From Nitrospirota bacterium (lineage in GTDB: Bacteria > Nitrospirota > Nitrospiria > Nitrospirales > Nitrospiraceae): a stretch of 15,539 bases of DNA. The stretch covers positions 1 through 15,539 of the forward strand of contig VBOM01000020.1 in NCBI GenBank assembly GCA_005877535.1, in the 5' to 3' direction. This document shows, in pieces, positions 7,332 to 14,814 of this stretch; positions within the stretch are counted from its first letter, which is position 1; the number at the start of each line of letters is the position of its first letter. The notes under the pieces were generated by a model. It saw nothing but the letters and a program-made list of their open reading frames with translations, was not told where the DNA came from and did no database searches. Position numbers and translations under genes: made by a program.

Positions 7332-7904
7332 GTGTGGCAACGCTGGGTACGGGGGGGGTTGTTAGCGCTCTGTGTGGTGTTGGCCTGTTTCCTCACATAC
7401 CTGCTCGTGACCAATTCGACAATGGTTCCCACCCCGACGGCGGCGGCGCCCGGCTCCATGGACACAGCTGATGCGACGATCTCCCAGTTTACGTTTACCC
7501 AAACGAAAGGCGATACGGTTCAGTGGCAGGTGCAGGCGCAAGAGGCGAGGCTCTTTGAACGGGACAGCCGGGCAATGCTCCAAGTCGTCGCAGTCACACT
7601 ATTCGGCCAGCAGGGAAAGGAATTGACAGTGACCGGAGATGAAGGAACGTTGAACACAGAGACGAAGAACTTTGTGCTTGCAAACCGATCAGAGCCACTC
7701 GTGATTCACACCGAAAGTGGATACGTGATCTATACCAACCACCTGGCTTGGACTGATCAGACCAGAGAGATACGCACTGAAGATCGCGTCCGTATCGTTG
7801 GGCATGGGTTAGAGGTGACGGGACGTGGGTTGTTGGGACATTTGGACCGCGAAGAATTTGAGGTACTTGAGGATGTACATGTGGATTTGGCTTCTGCTTC
7901 TTAA
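7332..7904 (+). CDS. lptC: LPS export protein LptC
   Basis: LptC is the bitopic inner-membrane protein that passes lipopolysaccharide from the LptB2FG transporter to periplasmic LptA. From the GTG at 7332 the product is 190 residues (E. coli LptC is 191): a short cytosolic MWQRWVRG, a membrane helix at about 8-26, then a periplasmic beta-jellyroll. The jellyroll is seen in ISQFTFTQTKGDTVQWQVQA, AQEARLFERD, LTVTGDEGTLNTETKNFVL and IVGHGLEVTGRGLLGHLD, typical of the LptC/YrbK family. GTG 7332 is chosen because AGGAAGAAGGG lies 5 bases upstream; an in-frame ATG at 7278 would add a Cys-rich N-terminus and falls upstream of the probable transcription start. The 3' end overlaps lptA by 26 bp. Confidence 0.88.
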   Translation: MWQRWVRGGLLALCVVLACFLTYLLVTNSTMVPTPTAAAPGSMDTADATISQFTFTQTKGDTVQWQVQAQEARLFERDSRAMLQVVAVTLFGQQGKELTVTGDEGTLNTETKNFVLANRSEPLVIHTESGYVIYTNHLAWTDQTREIRTEDRVRIVGHGLEVTGRGLLGHLDREEFEVLEDVHVDLASAS

Positions 7905-8460
7905 TTTGTTCCCGTTTGGGATGGCTTCGTTGAGCGAATCGGCTGACGCAGCCCTTCCCAAAGGTGGTGTGGATCAAGCGGTAAGCACAATTATTACGGC
8001 CAAGAAGATGACCGTAAAAAATCAAGATAGCCAAGCGGTGTTTGAGGGAGCGGTGGTGCTGACTCGTGGGTCATTGGTTGTCTACTCAGATCATATGGTG
8101 GTGATGTTTCGCACGCAAGACTCACCCGCGAGCGAAAACAAAAAAGAGCCTGAGCCCGTTAAGGGCGCCGCGCCTTCGAAAGGGCCTGATGCCGTGCCGG
8201 CTGTGTCGAATCGTTCGGTCAGCAGGATTGAGGCGACCGGACGAGTGAAAATCGAGAAGGATTCAGGGAGTGCGACCTGTGAGAAAGCTATCTACTACCA
8301 CGATGGGGATAAGATCGTTCTTACCGGAGACCCGGTGGCCTGGGATAAGGGAACAAGGGTCAGCGGGAAACTAATCACGATGTTTTTGGCAGAGGATCGG
8401 AGTGTGGTGGAAGGAGGCTCGCATGTACGAATCGAGCCGGATGGGGGGGCGACCAAGTGA
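7879..8460 (+). CDS. lptA: LPS-transport periplasmic protein LptA-like (OstA family)
   Basis: LptA forms the periplasmic bridge that carries LPS to the LptD/E complex in the outer membrane. From the ATG at 7879 the product has 193 residues, starting with a hydrophobic signal segment [20 protein letters not shown]. OstA-type beta repeats follow: [34 protein letters not shown], then [20 protein letters not shown] and [13 protein letters not shown]. Residues about 80-113 form a Lys/Glu/Pro-rich insert between the strands that is not typical of E. coli LptA. An ATG at 7873 in the same frame is possible, but GAGG at 7869-7872 fits the one at 7879 better. The start lies inside lptC, and the GTGA at the end is shared with lptB. 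Function is assigned from fold motifs and context. Confidence 0.85.
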   Translation: MWIWLLLLNLFPFGMASLSESADAALPKGGVDQAVSTIITAKKMTVKNQDSQAVFEGAVVLTRGSLVVYSDHMVVMFRTQDSPASENKKEPEPVKGAAPSKGPDAVPAVSNRSVSRIEATGRVKIEKDSGSATCEKAIYYHDGDKIVLTGDPVAWDKGTRVSGKLITMFLAEDRSVVEGGSHVRIEPDGGATK

Positions 8461-9239
8461 TCGAGGCGGCTCAGGGGAATGCGTCGTCGACTGATTCCCC
8501 GGTAAACAGTGCCGAAGGGGCCGGTTTACGCGCGACGGGGTTGGTCAAATGTTTTCGGGCGCGCAGGGTCGTAAAAGGCGTCTCGATCGAAGTCCGTGCC
8601 GGAGAAATTGTGGGTTTACTAGGGCCCAACGGGGCTGGAAAGACGACCATTTTTGACATGATCGTTGGTCTTTGCCAGCCTGATGAAGGGGCGATCTCGC
8701 TCGGTGAAGAGGCGATCACGGATCTGCCGATGTACAGACGCGCGCGGAAAGGAATTGGGTATCTTCCTCAAGAATCGTCTGTGTTTCGACGCTTGTCGGT
8801 TGAAGACAATATTCTGGCAATTCTTGAGATGCTGGACTACTCTCGCACAGAGCGTCGCGACCGGGTCGATGCCCTTCTCATGGAACTGGACCTCTGCCAT
8901 ATTCGAACAAGCATGGCGTATGCGTTGTCAGGTGGGGAACGTCGGCGTCTGGAAATTACTAGAGCACTCGCGACGAGCCCGTCATTCATGTTGCTCGACG
9001 AACCCTTTGCAGGGATCGACCCGATTGCCGTCGCTGACATCCAACAAATTATTACCCGATTGAAAGAAAAGGGAATCGGCATTTTGATCACCGATCACAA
9101 TGTCCAGGAGACGCTGTCTATCACGGATCGGGCCTACATCATCAACGAAGGGTTGATTCTTGAGGCTGGCTCTCCCGAATCCATTGTCAAGAGCGAGACG
9201 GCCCGGGCTGTCTACCTAGGGGAACGTTTCAGGCTATGA
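8457..9239 (+). CDS. lptB: LPS export ABC transporter ATPase LptB
   Basis: LptB is the cytosolic ATPase that drives LPS extraction from the inner membrane together with LptF and LptG, which are not in this window. All ABC motifs are present in the 260-residue product: Walker [10 protein letters not shown] (56-64), Q-loop Gln105 in [10 protein letters not shown], signature LSGGERRR (157-164), Walker [14 protein letters not shown] (177-189) and the H-loop His214 in ITDHNV. The segments [27 protein letters not shown] and YLGERFRL at the C-terminus are characteristic of the LptB subfamily. An N-terminal stretch of about 23 residues (Ala/Ser-rich) precedes the domain; there is no better internal start. 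The GTG overlaps the lptA stop (GTGA), so coupling is likely. Confidence 0.95.
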   Translation: MIEAAQGNASSTDSPVNSAEGAGLRATGLVKCFRARRVVKGVSIEVRAGEIVGLLGPNGAGKTTIFDMIVGLCQPDEGAISLGEEAITDLPMYRRARKGIGYLPQESSVFRRLSVEDNILAILEMLDYSRTERRDRVDALLMELDLCHIRTSMAYALSGGERRRLEITRALATSPSFMLLDEPFAGIDPIAVADIQQIITRLKEKGIGILITDHNVQETLSITDRAYIINEGLILEAGSPESIVKSETARAVYLGERFRL

Positions 9240-9258
9240 TGCGTAAGAGTGTGTGCGT

Positions 9259-10770
9259 ATGAAGCTCAGACTCGACCTTCGACTGAGTCAAAAGCTGATC
9301 ATGACCCCACAATTGCAGCAGGCGATTAAGCTGCTGCAATTGTCGCGACTCGAGCTCCAGCAAAGCTTAACTCAACATTTGATGGAAAACCCGCTCTTGG
9401 ACGAGCTCCCGACCGAGGCGGAGGACAGCGAGGCCGGAAGCGCAGAGGAAAAGGCAGAAGATGCGGCGGCATCAGCGAACAGTGAGCCATCGAATGCGGA
9501 GGAGTCGACCCCTGAAGAACGCGATACACCGGATGAGGCCTCAGCGGCTGGTTGGGAAGAGTACTTTGGGAGCGATCGTCGGATAGGCGGATCCGAGTCT
9601 CAGACGTCCTCGCAAGACGAGTTTCCATCCTATGAACAAACCATGGCGAAAGCCACATCCTTGGAAGATCATCTCCTCTGGCAGCTGTCATTTTCCGGTT
9701 TATCGGATCGTGAAAAGGAAATCGGGCGGTTGATCATCGGTAACCTTGATGATGATGGGTATTTGCGCATGTCTCTCGTAGAAATGATCAGCGGGACCGA
9801 CTTCACCGAAATTGAAGCGGAGTCAGTCCTGAAGGATATTCAGAGTTTTGATCCGACGGGAGTGGCGGCCCGAGACCTTGCGGAATGCCTGCTCTTACAA
9901 ATCGGACATTTGGGGAAGAGTCCGATGGGCTCATTAGGGGCTCGGCCCGGCGCCTTGAAAGGGTCGATTGTTGAGGCCATTGTTCAGCACCATCTCAAAG
10001 ACTTGGAGAAAAAACAGTATGCGAGAATCGCGAAAGCCCTAGACGTCACAGTCGAAGAGGTTTTTCAGGCGACAAAGGTCATCGAAGTGCTTGAGCCGAA
10101 GCCGGGGCGACCCTTTGCAAATACTCAGAATTATGTGATTGTCCCTGATGTATTTGTCGTCAAGAATGAAGGGGAATGGGTGGTACTACTGAACGACGAT
10201 GGACTGCCACGAATGAGGATCAGCCCGTACTACAAGCAATTAATGGGGTCAGGAGAGAGCGGGTCGGCGGAGACGAAGGCCTATCTGGATGAAAAGTTGC
10301 GGGCGGCGCAATGGGTCATTCGCAGTATCGAGCAGCGGAATAAGACGATCGTAAAGGTCGTGTCGAGTATCGTGAAGTTTCAGGAGCAGTTCTTTGAAAA
10401 GGGTGTGCAGCATCTAAAACCGTTGGTGCTCAAGCAGGTGGCTGAGGATATTGGGATGCACGAGTCGACGATCAGTCGTGTGACAGCAAACAAGTATATG
10501 TATTGCCCGCAAGGGATGCTGGAGCTGAAATTCTTCTTCAATGCCGGTCTGCAGCGAGCGGATCAGCCCTCCGACATGATGTCGTCCGTGACGGTAAGAG
10601 AGATGATTCGGAAAATGGTGGCGGAGGAAGATGCGAGCCGCCCTCTCAAAGATGAAGAAATCGCGGCGCGGTTGCTTATGCAGCAGGTTGTGATCGCGCG
10701 ACGGACGGTGGCCAAGTATCGGGCGGAAGAACATATTCCCTCCGCCACCCAGCGTAAGCGGTTCTTTTAG
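9259..10770 (+). CDS. rpoN: RNA polymerase sigma-54 factor
   Basis: Sigma-54 directs RNA polymerase to -24/-12 promoters that need an AAA+ activator. The 503-residue product has region I at the N-terminus (MKLRLDLRLSQKLIMTPQLQ, then QAIKLLQLSRLELQQ), an acidic region II linker at about residues 49-100, and the core-binding domain from about 130. It also has the helix-turn-helix part (AEDIGMHESTISRVTANKYM) and the RpoN box ARRTVAKYRA (480-489), which binds the -24 element. All parts needed for function are present. A GTG at 9253 in frame is also possible; I prefer ATG 9259 because homologues start close to MxLxLxLxLSQKL. It lies 19 bp after lptB. The lptB-rpoN-hpf-rapZ order is shared with proteobacterial rpoN clusters. 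Confidence 0.97.
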   Translation: MKLRLDLRLSQKLIMTPQLQQAIKLLQLSRLELQQSLTQHLMENPLLDELPTEAEDSEAGSAEEKAEDAAASANSEPSNAEESTPEERDTPDEASAAGWEEYFGSDRRIGGSESQTSSQDEFPSYEQTMAKATSLEDHLLWQLSFSGLSDREKEIGRLIIGNLDDDGYLRMSLVEMISGTDFTEIEAESVLKDIQSFDPTGVAARDLAECLLLQIGHLGKSPMGSLGARPGALKGSIVEAIVQHHLKDLEKKQYARIAKALDVTVEEVFQATKVIEVLEPKPGRPFANTQNYVIVPDVFVVKNEGEWVVLLNDDGLPRMRISPYYKQLMGSGESGSAETKAYLDEKLRAAQWVIRSIEQRNKTIVKVVSSIVKFQEQFFEKGVQHLKPLVLKQVAEDIGMHESTISRVTANKYMYCPQGMLELKFFFNAGLQRADQPSDMMSSVTVREMIRKMVAEEDASRPLKDEEIAARLLMQQVVIARRTVAKYRAEEHIPSATQRKRFF

Positions 10771-10808
10771 ACCTTCCCTGTTCAGCTGCGTGCGTATGCG
10801 CCCCTTAT

Positions 10809-10856
10809 TTGACGTCTCCTCTGGTATTAAGGATATTCAGAGCCTACAGGTATAGT
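10809..10856 (+). promoter_or_regulatory. Candidate promoter(s) upstream of hpf
   Basis: In the 133-bp spacer between rpoN and hpf, TTGACG (10809-10814) lies 17 bp from GATATT (10832-10837), matching the sigma-70 hexamers at 5 and 4 of 6 positions. A second -10-like TATAGT (10851-10856) matches at 5 of 6 but has no good -35. Either would give hpf its own transcription start, which would suit a gene often induced in stationary phase. No terminator hairpin is visible after rpoN, so read-through from upstream is also likely. Confidence 0.4.
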
Positions 10857-10903
10857 GAGTGACAGAGGGACCGAGGCTATTCAGCTTCAAAGGGTGAATG
10901 TCT

Positions 10904-11413
10904 ATGAAAATTACAGGGCGACATCTCGTCGTGACGCCGGCGCTCAGACAACATATTGAAAATCGCTTTGAGCGGCTCGAGCGGTATGAAGTAAAGTTGT
11001 GCCATCTGGAAGTGATCCTGGGTGTGAACAAACTTCAGCATTCTGCGGAGGTCGTCTGTACCATGCAAGGGCGACGGATTCAGGCAAAAGCTTCGACGCG
11101 GGAAATGTACGCGACGATTGACCAGCTCGTGGATCGCATGGGTGCCCAGATACGAAAGCACAAGGAACGCCTGGCTGATCATAAAGCACCGACGAAGAGG
11201 TCGGCGCGTAAGATTCCACGCCTGGTTCTTCGTAAGGGAGGGGAAGAACTTGAGGTCATTCGTCCAGTCCGGGCTGTTCTGACTCTGGAGGACGCGAAGC
11301 GCCGCCTAGATCCTCTGCCTGGTTCGCTGGTGGTGTTCACCGCACTGTCTTCGGGAAAGTTACAGATTCTACAGCGTATCGATCGTGATCGAGTGGTCCT
11401 GATTGATCCCTAA
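10904..11413 (+). CDS. hpf: Ribosome hibernation promoting factor, long-form-like
   Basis: HPF binds the 30S decoding region and silences ribosomes during starvation; long forms dimerise 70S to 100S without RMF. From ATG 10904 the product is 169 residues. The N-terminal domain (1-95) has MKITGRHLVVTPALRQHIEN, then CHLEVILGV, the QAKASTREMYATIDQLVDRM helix and a basic RKHKERL end. A linker (96-116) leads to a C-terminal segment (117-169: EVIRPVRAVLTLEDAKRRL ... RVVLIDP) that aligns by eye with the dimerising tail of long HPF. It lacks the usual KRF and DFFVF signatures. ATG 10904 is preferred over ATG 10898 because AGGGTG ends only a base or so before 10898 and is better spaced for 10904. Next to rpoN, as in many Gram-negatives. 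Confidence 0.88.
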   Translation: MKITGRHLVVTPALRQHIENRFERLERYEVKLCHLEVILGVNKLQHSAEVVCTMQGRRIQAKASTREMYATIDQLVDRMGAQIRKHKERLADHKAPTKRSARKIPRLVLRKGGEELEVIRPVRAVLTLEDAKRRLDPLPGSLVVFTALSSGKLQILQRIDRDRVVLIDP

Positions 11414-11426
11414 GTGGCAGGTGGGC

Positions 11427-12137
11427 ATGGCAGGACTCAAGTTGGTTGTGATCAGCGGTCTTTCCGGCTCAGGGAAGTCGCAAGCCCTCAAGTGTTTCGA
11501 AGACGCAGGGTATTTCTGCATCGACAATTTGCCGCCAGCTCTTCTGCCGACTTTTGTCGAGCTGTGTCATCAGCAGGGAGGCGAGATTAAAAATGCTGCG
11601 CTCGGTATCGATGTCAGGGAACGCGTGTTCCTTTCCGATCTCGTGGGGATTCTTGAGCGGGTTAAGGTACTTGGTCATGCGGTTGAGTTAATATTCTTTG
11701 AAGCTCGTGAGGAGGTGTTGGTTCGTCGATTTTCTGAGTCTCGGAGGCCCCATCCGCTCCTGCCGCAGCTCCCGGTATTGGAAGGAGTGCGGATTGAAAA
11801 GGAGCGTCTCGCCGATCTGCGGCGCCACGCCGACCGTATTATTGATACGTCAGATTTGACGGTGCATGAGTTGCGAGAGTTGCTGATCAGGCAGTTTAGG
11901 CAGGAAGGCGTGCCTCAACGGTTGACCATCTCGATGGTAACATTCGGCTACAAGTTCGGCGTGCCGTACGACATTGACCTCCTGTTCGACGTTCGGTTCT
12001 TGCGGAACCCGTTTTTCGTTCCTGACCTCAAACCATTGACCGGGGAGGACCCGCGGGTGCGTACCTATGTACTGACCGATCCGGACGCGCCATTAGGCAC
12101 GTTCTCCCACCAGGACAGTCTTCGTTCTATTCTCTAG
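11427..12137 (+). CDS. rapZ: RapZ/YvcJ-family nucleotide-binding protein, C-terminally short
   Basis: RapZ-family proteins are P-loop proteins; in E. coli RapZ senses glucosamine-6-phosphate and guides RNase E to the GlmZ sRNA. The 236-residue product has Walker A GLSGSGKS (11-18), FCIDNLPPALLP (30-41), RRFSESRRPHPL (100-111), IIDTSDLTVHELRELL (138-153) and FDVRFLRNPFFVPDLKPLTG (187-206). All are family hallmarks. The family is normally about 284-290 residues; here a TAG ends the protein after FSHQDSLRSIL, before the expected conserved GCTGGxHRSV loop. None of the three frames just downstream encodes the missing part. E. coli His190 (GFKHG) is Phe177 here (GYKFG). The start is taken at ATG 11427; TTG 11403 and GTG 11421 are in-frame alternatives. 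There is no ptsN, hprK or ptsO neighbour. Confidence 0.85.
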   Translation: MAGLKLVVISGLSGSGKSQALKCFEDAGYFCIDNLPPALLPTFVELCHQQGGEIKNAALGIDVRERVFLSDLVGILERVKVLGHAVELIFFEAREEVLVRRFSESRRPHPLLPQLPVLEGVRIEKERLADLRRHADRIIDTSDLTVHELRELLIRQFRQEGVPQRLTISMVTFGYKFGVPYDIDLLFDVRFLRNPFFVPDLKPLTGEDPRVRTYVLTDPDAPLGTFSHQDSLRSIL

Positions 12138-12161
12138 GCGTGTGCACGGAAAGTGATTTCC

Positions 12162-12189
12162 TTGACAGGTAGAGCATATGAACTATACT
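12162..12189 (+). promoter_or_regulatory. Strong sigma-70-type promoter for the pil operon
   Basis: TTGACA (12162-12167) is a perfect -35 hexamer. TATACT (12184-12189), 16 bp downstream, matches the -10 consensus at 5 of 6. This is the best promoter in the window. Transcription would begin near 12196, about 260 nt before the pilM ATG. It sits 24 bp after the rapZ stop, with no terminator hairpin in between. The hexamers are seen directly; the activity is inferred. Confidence 0.7.
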
Positions 12190-12195
12190 TAGCAT

Positions 12196-12455
12196 GTGCA
12201 TGAAGCCAATCCACAGTATAGACGCATCGTTCAGACATGTGTCGGACGTGATTCAGGTCCAAATAAATGGCTCCTCATACATAAGGGAATGCTGAGTGGA
12301 GAGTAGGACGCAGGTGAATAGCCAGAATGAACTAGATACGCATTCTTTCTCTTGGACGTTGAAGTTTGTCGGGGTGTGGTCATGATTAACTGTCTGCGCG
12401 AAATTCACATAAAGATTTGTTCTGCGGGGATAGTCATGTACAGTCAGAGGCACGT
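12196..12455 (+). other. Long untranslated leader of the pil operon
   Basis: About 260 bases separate the inferred transcription start from pilM. I see no terminator, tRNA or convincing riboswitch. A 7-bp stem with a 2-nt bulge can form between CTCCTCA (near 12272-12278) and TGAGTGGAG (near 12292-12302). A 23-residue reading frame starts at GTG 12314 with AGGA upstream and stops at 12385. Both are weak. The base composition is less GC-rich than the flanking genes, as expected for non-coding DNA. Confidence 0.4.
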
Positions 12456-13565
12456 ATGTTGAGTTCATTCAAGAGTCTCGCCGAAACCGATCTGTTCTCG
12501 ATGTTCACCCCGAAGCGACAGCTCGTCGGGCTGGATATCGGGTCGAGTGGGATCAAGCTCGTCCAGTTGAAGGAAAGCCGAGGGCGGTACATCCTCCAGA
12601 AGTTTGGCTTCAAACCACTTGAGCCGGAAGTCATCGTCGATGGTACGGTGATGGATGAGGGGCGAGTGGTATCGGCAATTAAAGAACTGTTTGAGGAAAC
12701 GAACATCAAGGTGAAGCAAGTCGCCGTGTCGATTTCTGGCCATGCGGTCATCATTAAAAAGATCAGCCTGCCGCCGATGCCTGATGAGGAATTGGAGGGG
12801 CAGGTGAGGCTTGCCGCGGAACAGTACATTCCCTTCGATATTAATGAGGTGAACATTGACTTCAGTGTGTTGCCCTCTTCCGAGGCCGCGAGCGATAACC
12901 AGGGAGAGATGTCGATCATTCTGGTAGCGGCCAAGAAAGACAAGATTAATGAGCTGACCGAACTCGTAAAGGGGGCAGGGCTGTTTCCGATCGTCATGGA
13001 TGTGGATGCCTTCGCGATCGAAAACATGCATGCGATCAACTATCCTGTCTCGCAAGAGGATACGACCGTGCTCGTCAATATTGGCGCGAGTGTCATGAAT
13101 ATCAATATTGTTCGAGGCGGCATATCGCTTTTCACACGTGATATTCCCATTGGGGGGAATCGCTATACGGAAGCCATTCAGCGAGAAGTGGGCATGTCCT
13201 ACGAAGAAGCAGAGGAAACGAAAAAAGGCGGTCGTTCGGCAGGGAGCAATCAGGCCGCGGTGACCACGGTCATCGACAGTGTCAATGCCGAGGTTGCGTC
13301 GGAAATTGCGCGGACCATAGATTATTTCAAGTCAACTATGTCGGATGCGGACGTTCAGCAGGTTCTTTTATGCGGAGGGGGCGCTCAGGTCAAGGGCCTG
13401 GTTCCGCAACTGAGAGACCGAATGCATGCCGTTGTCGAGGTGGCTAATCCGTTCGGTGAAATCGATACCTCAGGGAGCGATTTTGACCAGAATACGTTAG
13501 CCGAATTGGCTCCTTTGGCTGCCGTAGGGGTCGGATTGGCCCTTAGATCGGTAGGGGATCGATGA
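12456..13565 (+). CDS. pilM: Type IV pilus assembly protein PilM
   Basis: PilM is an actin-like cytosolic protein that binds ATP and the N-terminal tail of PilN, linking the pilus motors to the inner-membrane alignment complex. The 369-residue product has the actin-fold phosphate-1 segment VGLDIGSSGIKLVQL (24-38), SLPPMPDEELEGQVRLAAEQ, EQYIPFDINEVNIDF, TTVLVNIGASVMNINIV, a second nucleotide-binding loop LLCGGGAQVKGL and a C-terminal LAPLAAVGVGLALR. These are typical of PilM. The ATG at 12456 has AGAGG five bases upstream; the open frame extends upstream to a TTG at 12417 but without family resemblance. Its TGA overlaps the pilN ATG (ATGA). It is the first gene of pilMNOPQ. Confidence 0.95.
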   Translation: MLSSFKSLAETDLFSMFTPKRQLVGLDIGSSGIKLVQLKESRGRYILQKFGFKPLEPEVIVDGTVMDEGRVVSAIKELFEETNIKVKQVAVSISGHAVIIKKISLPPMPDEELEGQVRLAAEQYIPFDINEVNIDFSVLPSSEAASDNQGEMSIILVAAKKDKINELTELVKGAGLFPIVMDVDAFAIENMHAINYPVSQEDTTVLVNIGASVMNINIVRGGISLFTRDIPIGGNRYTEAIQREVGMSYEEAEETKKGGRSAGSNQAAVTTVIDSVNAEVASEIARTIDYFKSTMSDADVQQVLLCGGGAQVKGLVPQLRDRMHAVVEVANPFGEIDTSGSDFDQNTLAELAPLAAVGVGLALRSVGDR

Positions 13566-14113
13566 TTCGCATTAATTTATTGCCAGGGCCTAAGGGGCAT
13601 AAAGCGAAGCCTCAGTATGATGTCAGAGCGCAGGCGCTGATGGGTGTAGGGATATTGTTCATCACACTGGCGGGATGCTGGTGGTACTCAGCCTCACTCG
13701 ATGAAGAGATAAATGTGAAGCAGACCGAACAACTCGACAAGGAGAAGCAGGTTGCGCAGCTGAAGGAGCAAGTGAAGCAGGTTTCCGATTTTGAAAGTCG
13801 AAAGAAAGTGCTGGAAGACAAAAACCGTATTATTGACGAATTGGAAAAGTCACGTGTTGGCCCTGTCAAGGTGCTCGACCATGTTAGTCAGAGTCTGGAA
13901 CCGCTGAAGGTGTGGCTCGTGAGAATCGCGGTCACCGGGAAAGAGATCGATCTTGAGGGTCGTGCGGCGACCAACGATGATGTGGTGGAATTCGTGAATA
14001 ACCTGCGCCGTACCGACTATTTCATGAATATCAATCTTCAAGAAAGTCGAGCTGCGGTGGAGAGCCAACTCAATATCTATCAGTTTAAACTTGGTTTCCG
14101 TCTAAAAGGGTAA
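13562..14113 (+). CDS. pilN: Type IV pilus inner-membrane protein PilN
   Basis: PilN is a bitopic inner-membrane protein that pairs with PilO and docks PilM. The 183-residue product starts MIRINLLPG; the INLLP motif (4-8) is the conserved peptide that binds the PilM groove. A membrane helix lies at about 25-43, then a charged coiled coil (about 47-96, rich in Lys, Glu and Gln), then the periplasmic ferredoxin-like domain with LEPLKVWLVRIAVTGKEIDL and DVVEFVNNLRRTDYFMNINL. Length and layout are normal. The ATG overlaps the pilM stop, so PilM and PilN are probably made in coupled amounts. pilO starts 5 bp downstream. Confidence 0.95.
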   Translation: MIRINLLPGPKGHKAKPQYDVRAQALMGVGILFITLAGCWWYSASLDEEINVKQTEQLDKEKQVAQLKEQVKQVSDFESRKKVLEDKNRIIDELEKSRVGPVKVLDHVSQSLEPLKVWLVRIAVTGKEIDLEGRAATNDDVVEFVNNLRRTDYFMNINLQESRAAVESQLNIYQFKLGFRLKG

Positions 14114-14118
14114 GTCTC

Positions 14119-14745
14119 ATGAAGCTGCCTGCCATTAATCTTGACCTATTGCGGTCAATCCCATTGGTTCAGAAGGTGGGGCTTCTTGTGTTGGTTCTCG
14201 CTGGGATTGTCGTGGGCTTCTACTACTTTGTAGCCGAGCCAAAATCTTCGGAGATTGCGGGCCTCCAGGTAGCGATTGGTACGCTCGACAGCGAGATTCA
14301 AACGTTGACCATTAAAGTCAAACATCTTGATGAGCTCATTGCTGCCAGTAAGCAACTAGAAATTGAGCTCGCAAAAAAGAAAGAACGATTACCGCCTGAA
14401 GAGGAGGCGGTGATGTTGCTCAAACAGGTGTCAGACTTGGGGATTCGCCTTGGACTCGACATTAAACTGTGGAAGCCGAGTCCCAAGACCGAGGATGCAT
14501 CGAAACTCTTTGTGCGGATGCCGGTGAACGTAGAGGTCTCTGGCGGCTACCATACCGCAGCCTTGTTTTTCGATCGAATCAATGCCTTGCCTCGGATTGT
14601 GACTGTGTCTGGCCTCAAGATGGGAGCTCCAAAGTTTGAGAAGGGACGAGTTGTTACACAGACCGTGTTTGACCTTATCGCCTATGCGGCACCAGAAGAA
14701 ACCAAACTCGCTGCGGTGGTTCCGGTGACTCCTGAGAAGAAATAG
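14119..14745 (+). CDS. pilO: Type IV pilus inner-membrane protein PilO
   Basis: PilO forms heterodimers with PilN in the inner membrane and helps transmit signals between the cytosolic motors and the PilP/PilQ complex. The 208-residue product has a short cytosolic start, a membrane helix at about 19-38 (GLLVLVLAGIVVGFYYF), a coiled coil at about 45-95 (IAGLQVAIGTLDSEIQTL ... LAKKKERLPPEEEA) and a periplasmic domain. The domain is seen in MPVNVEVSGGYHTAALFFDR and INALPRIVTVSGLKMG, the typical PilO core. The ATG follows AAAGGG. A gap of 36-69 bp to pilP, depending on the pilP start chosen, contains no promoter that I can support. Confidence 0.95.
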   Translation: MKLPAINLDLLRSIPLVQKVGLLVLVLAGIVVGFYYFVAEPKSSEIAGLQVAIGTLDSEIQTLTIKVKHLDELIAASKQLEIELAKKKERLPPEEEAVMLLKQVSDLGIRLGLDIKLWKPSPKTEDASKLFVRMPVNVEVSGGYHTAALFFDRINALPRIVTVSGLKMGAPKFEKGRVVTQTVFDLIAYAAPEETKLAAVVPVTPEKK

Positions 14746-14814
14746 GGCATAGGGTATTGGAATTGTGCGAGACCACGAACGATGAATGCCATCTGTGAAA
14801 ACCAGCGGTTGACC

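Noticed and set aside
12138..12300. Frameshifted remainder of rapZ
   Set aside because: All three forward frames were read; none encodes the GCTGGxHRSV segment or the preceding helix, and stops occur quickly.
12314..12385. Short reading frame of 23 residues (MNSQNELDTHSFSWTLKFVG and three more) in the pil leader
   Set aside because: It has a GTG start and only a modest AGGA site, no known family and no membrane segment; without conservation data it cannot be called a gene.
12200..12455. Possible cyclic-di-GMP (GEMM) riboswitch in the pil leader, suggested by GGACGCA near 12305
   Set aside because: The rest of the GEMM core (paired stems, tetraloop and receptor, conserved flanks) could not be found by eye, so the short match is likely chance.
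12434..13055. Two open frames of about 200 residues on the minus strand opposite pilM
   Set aside because: Both are shadows of pilM codon usage, overlap each other in different frames, and show no protein-family features.
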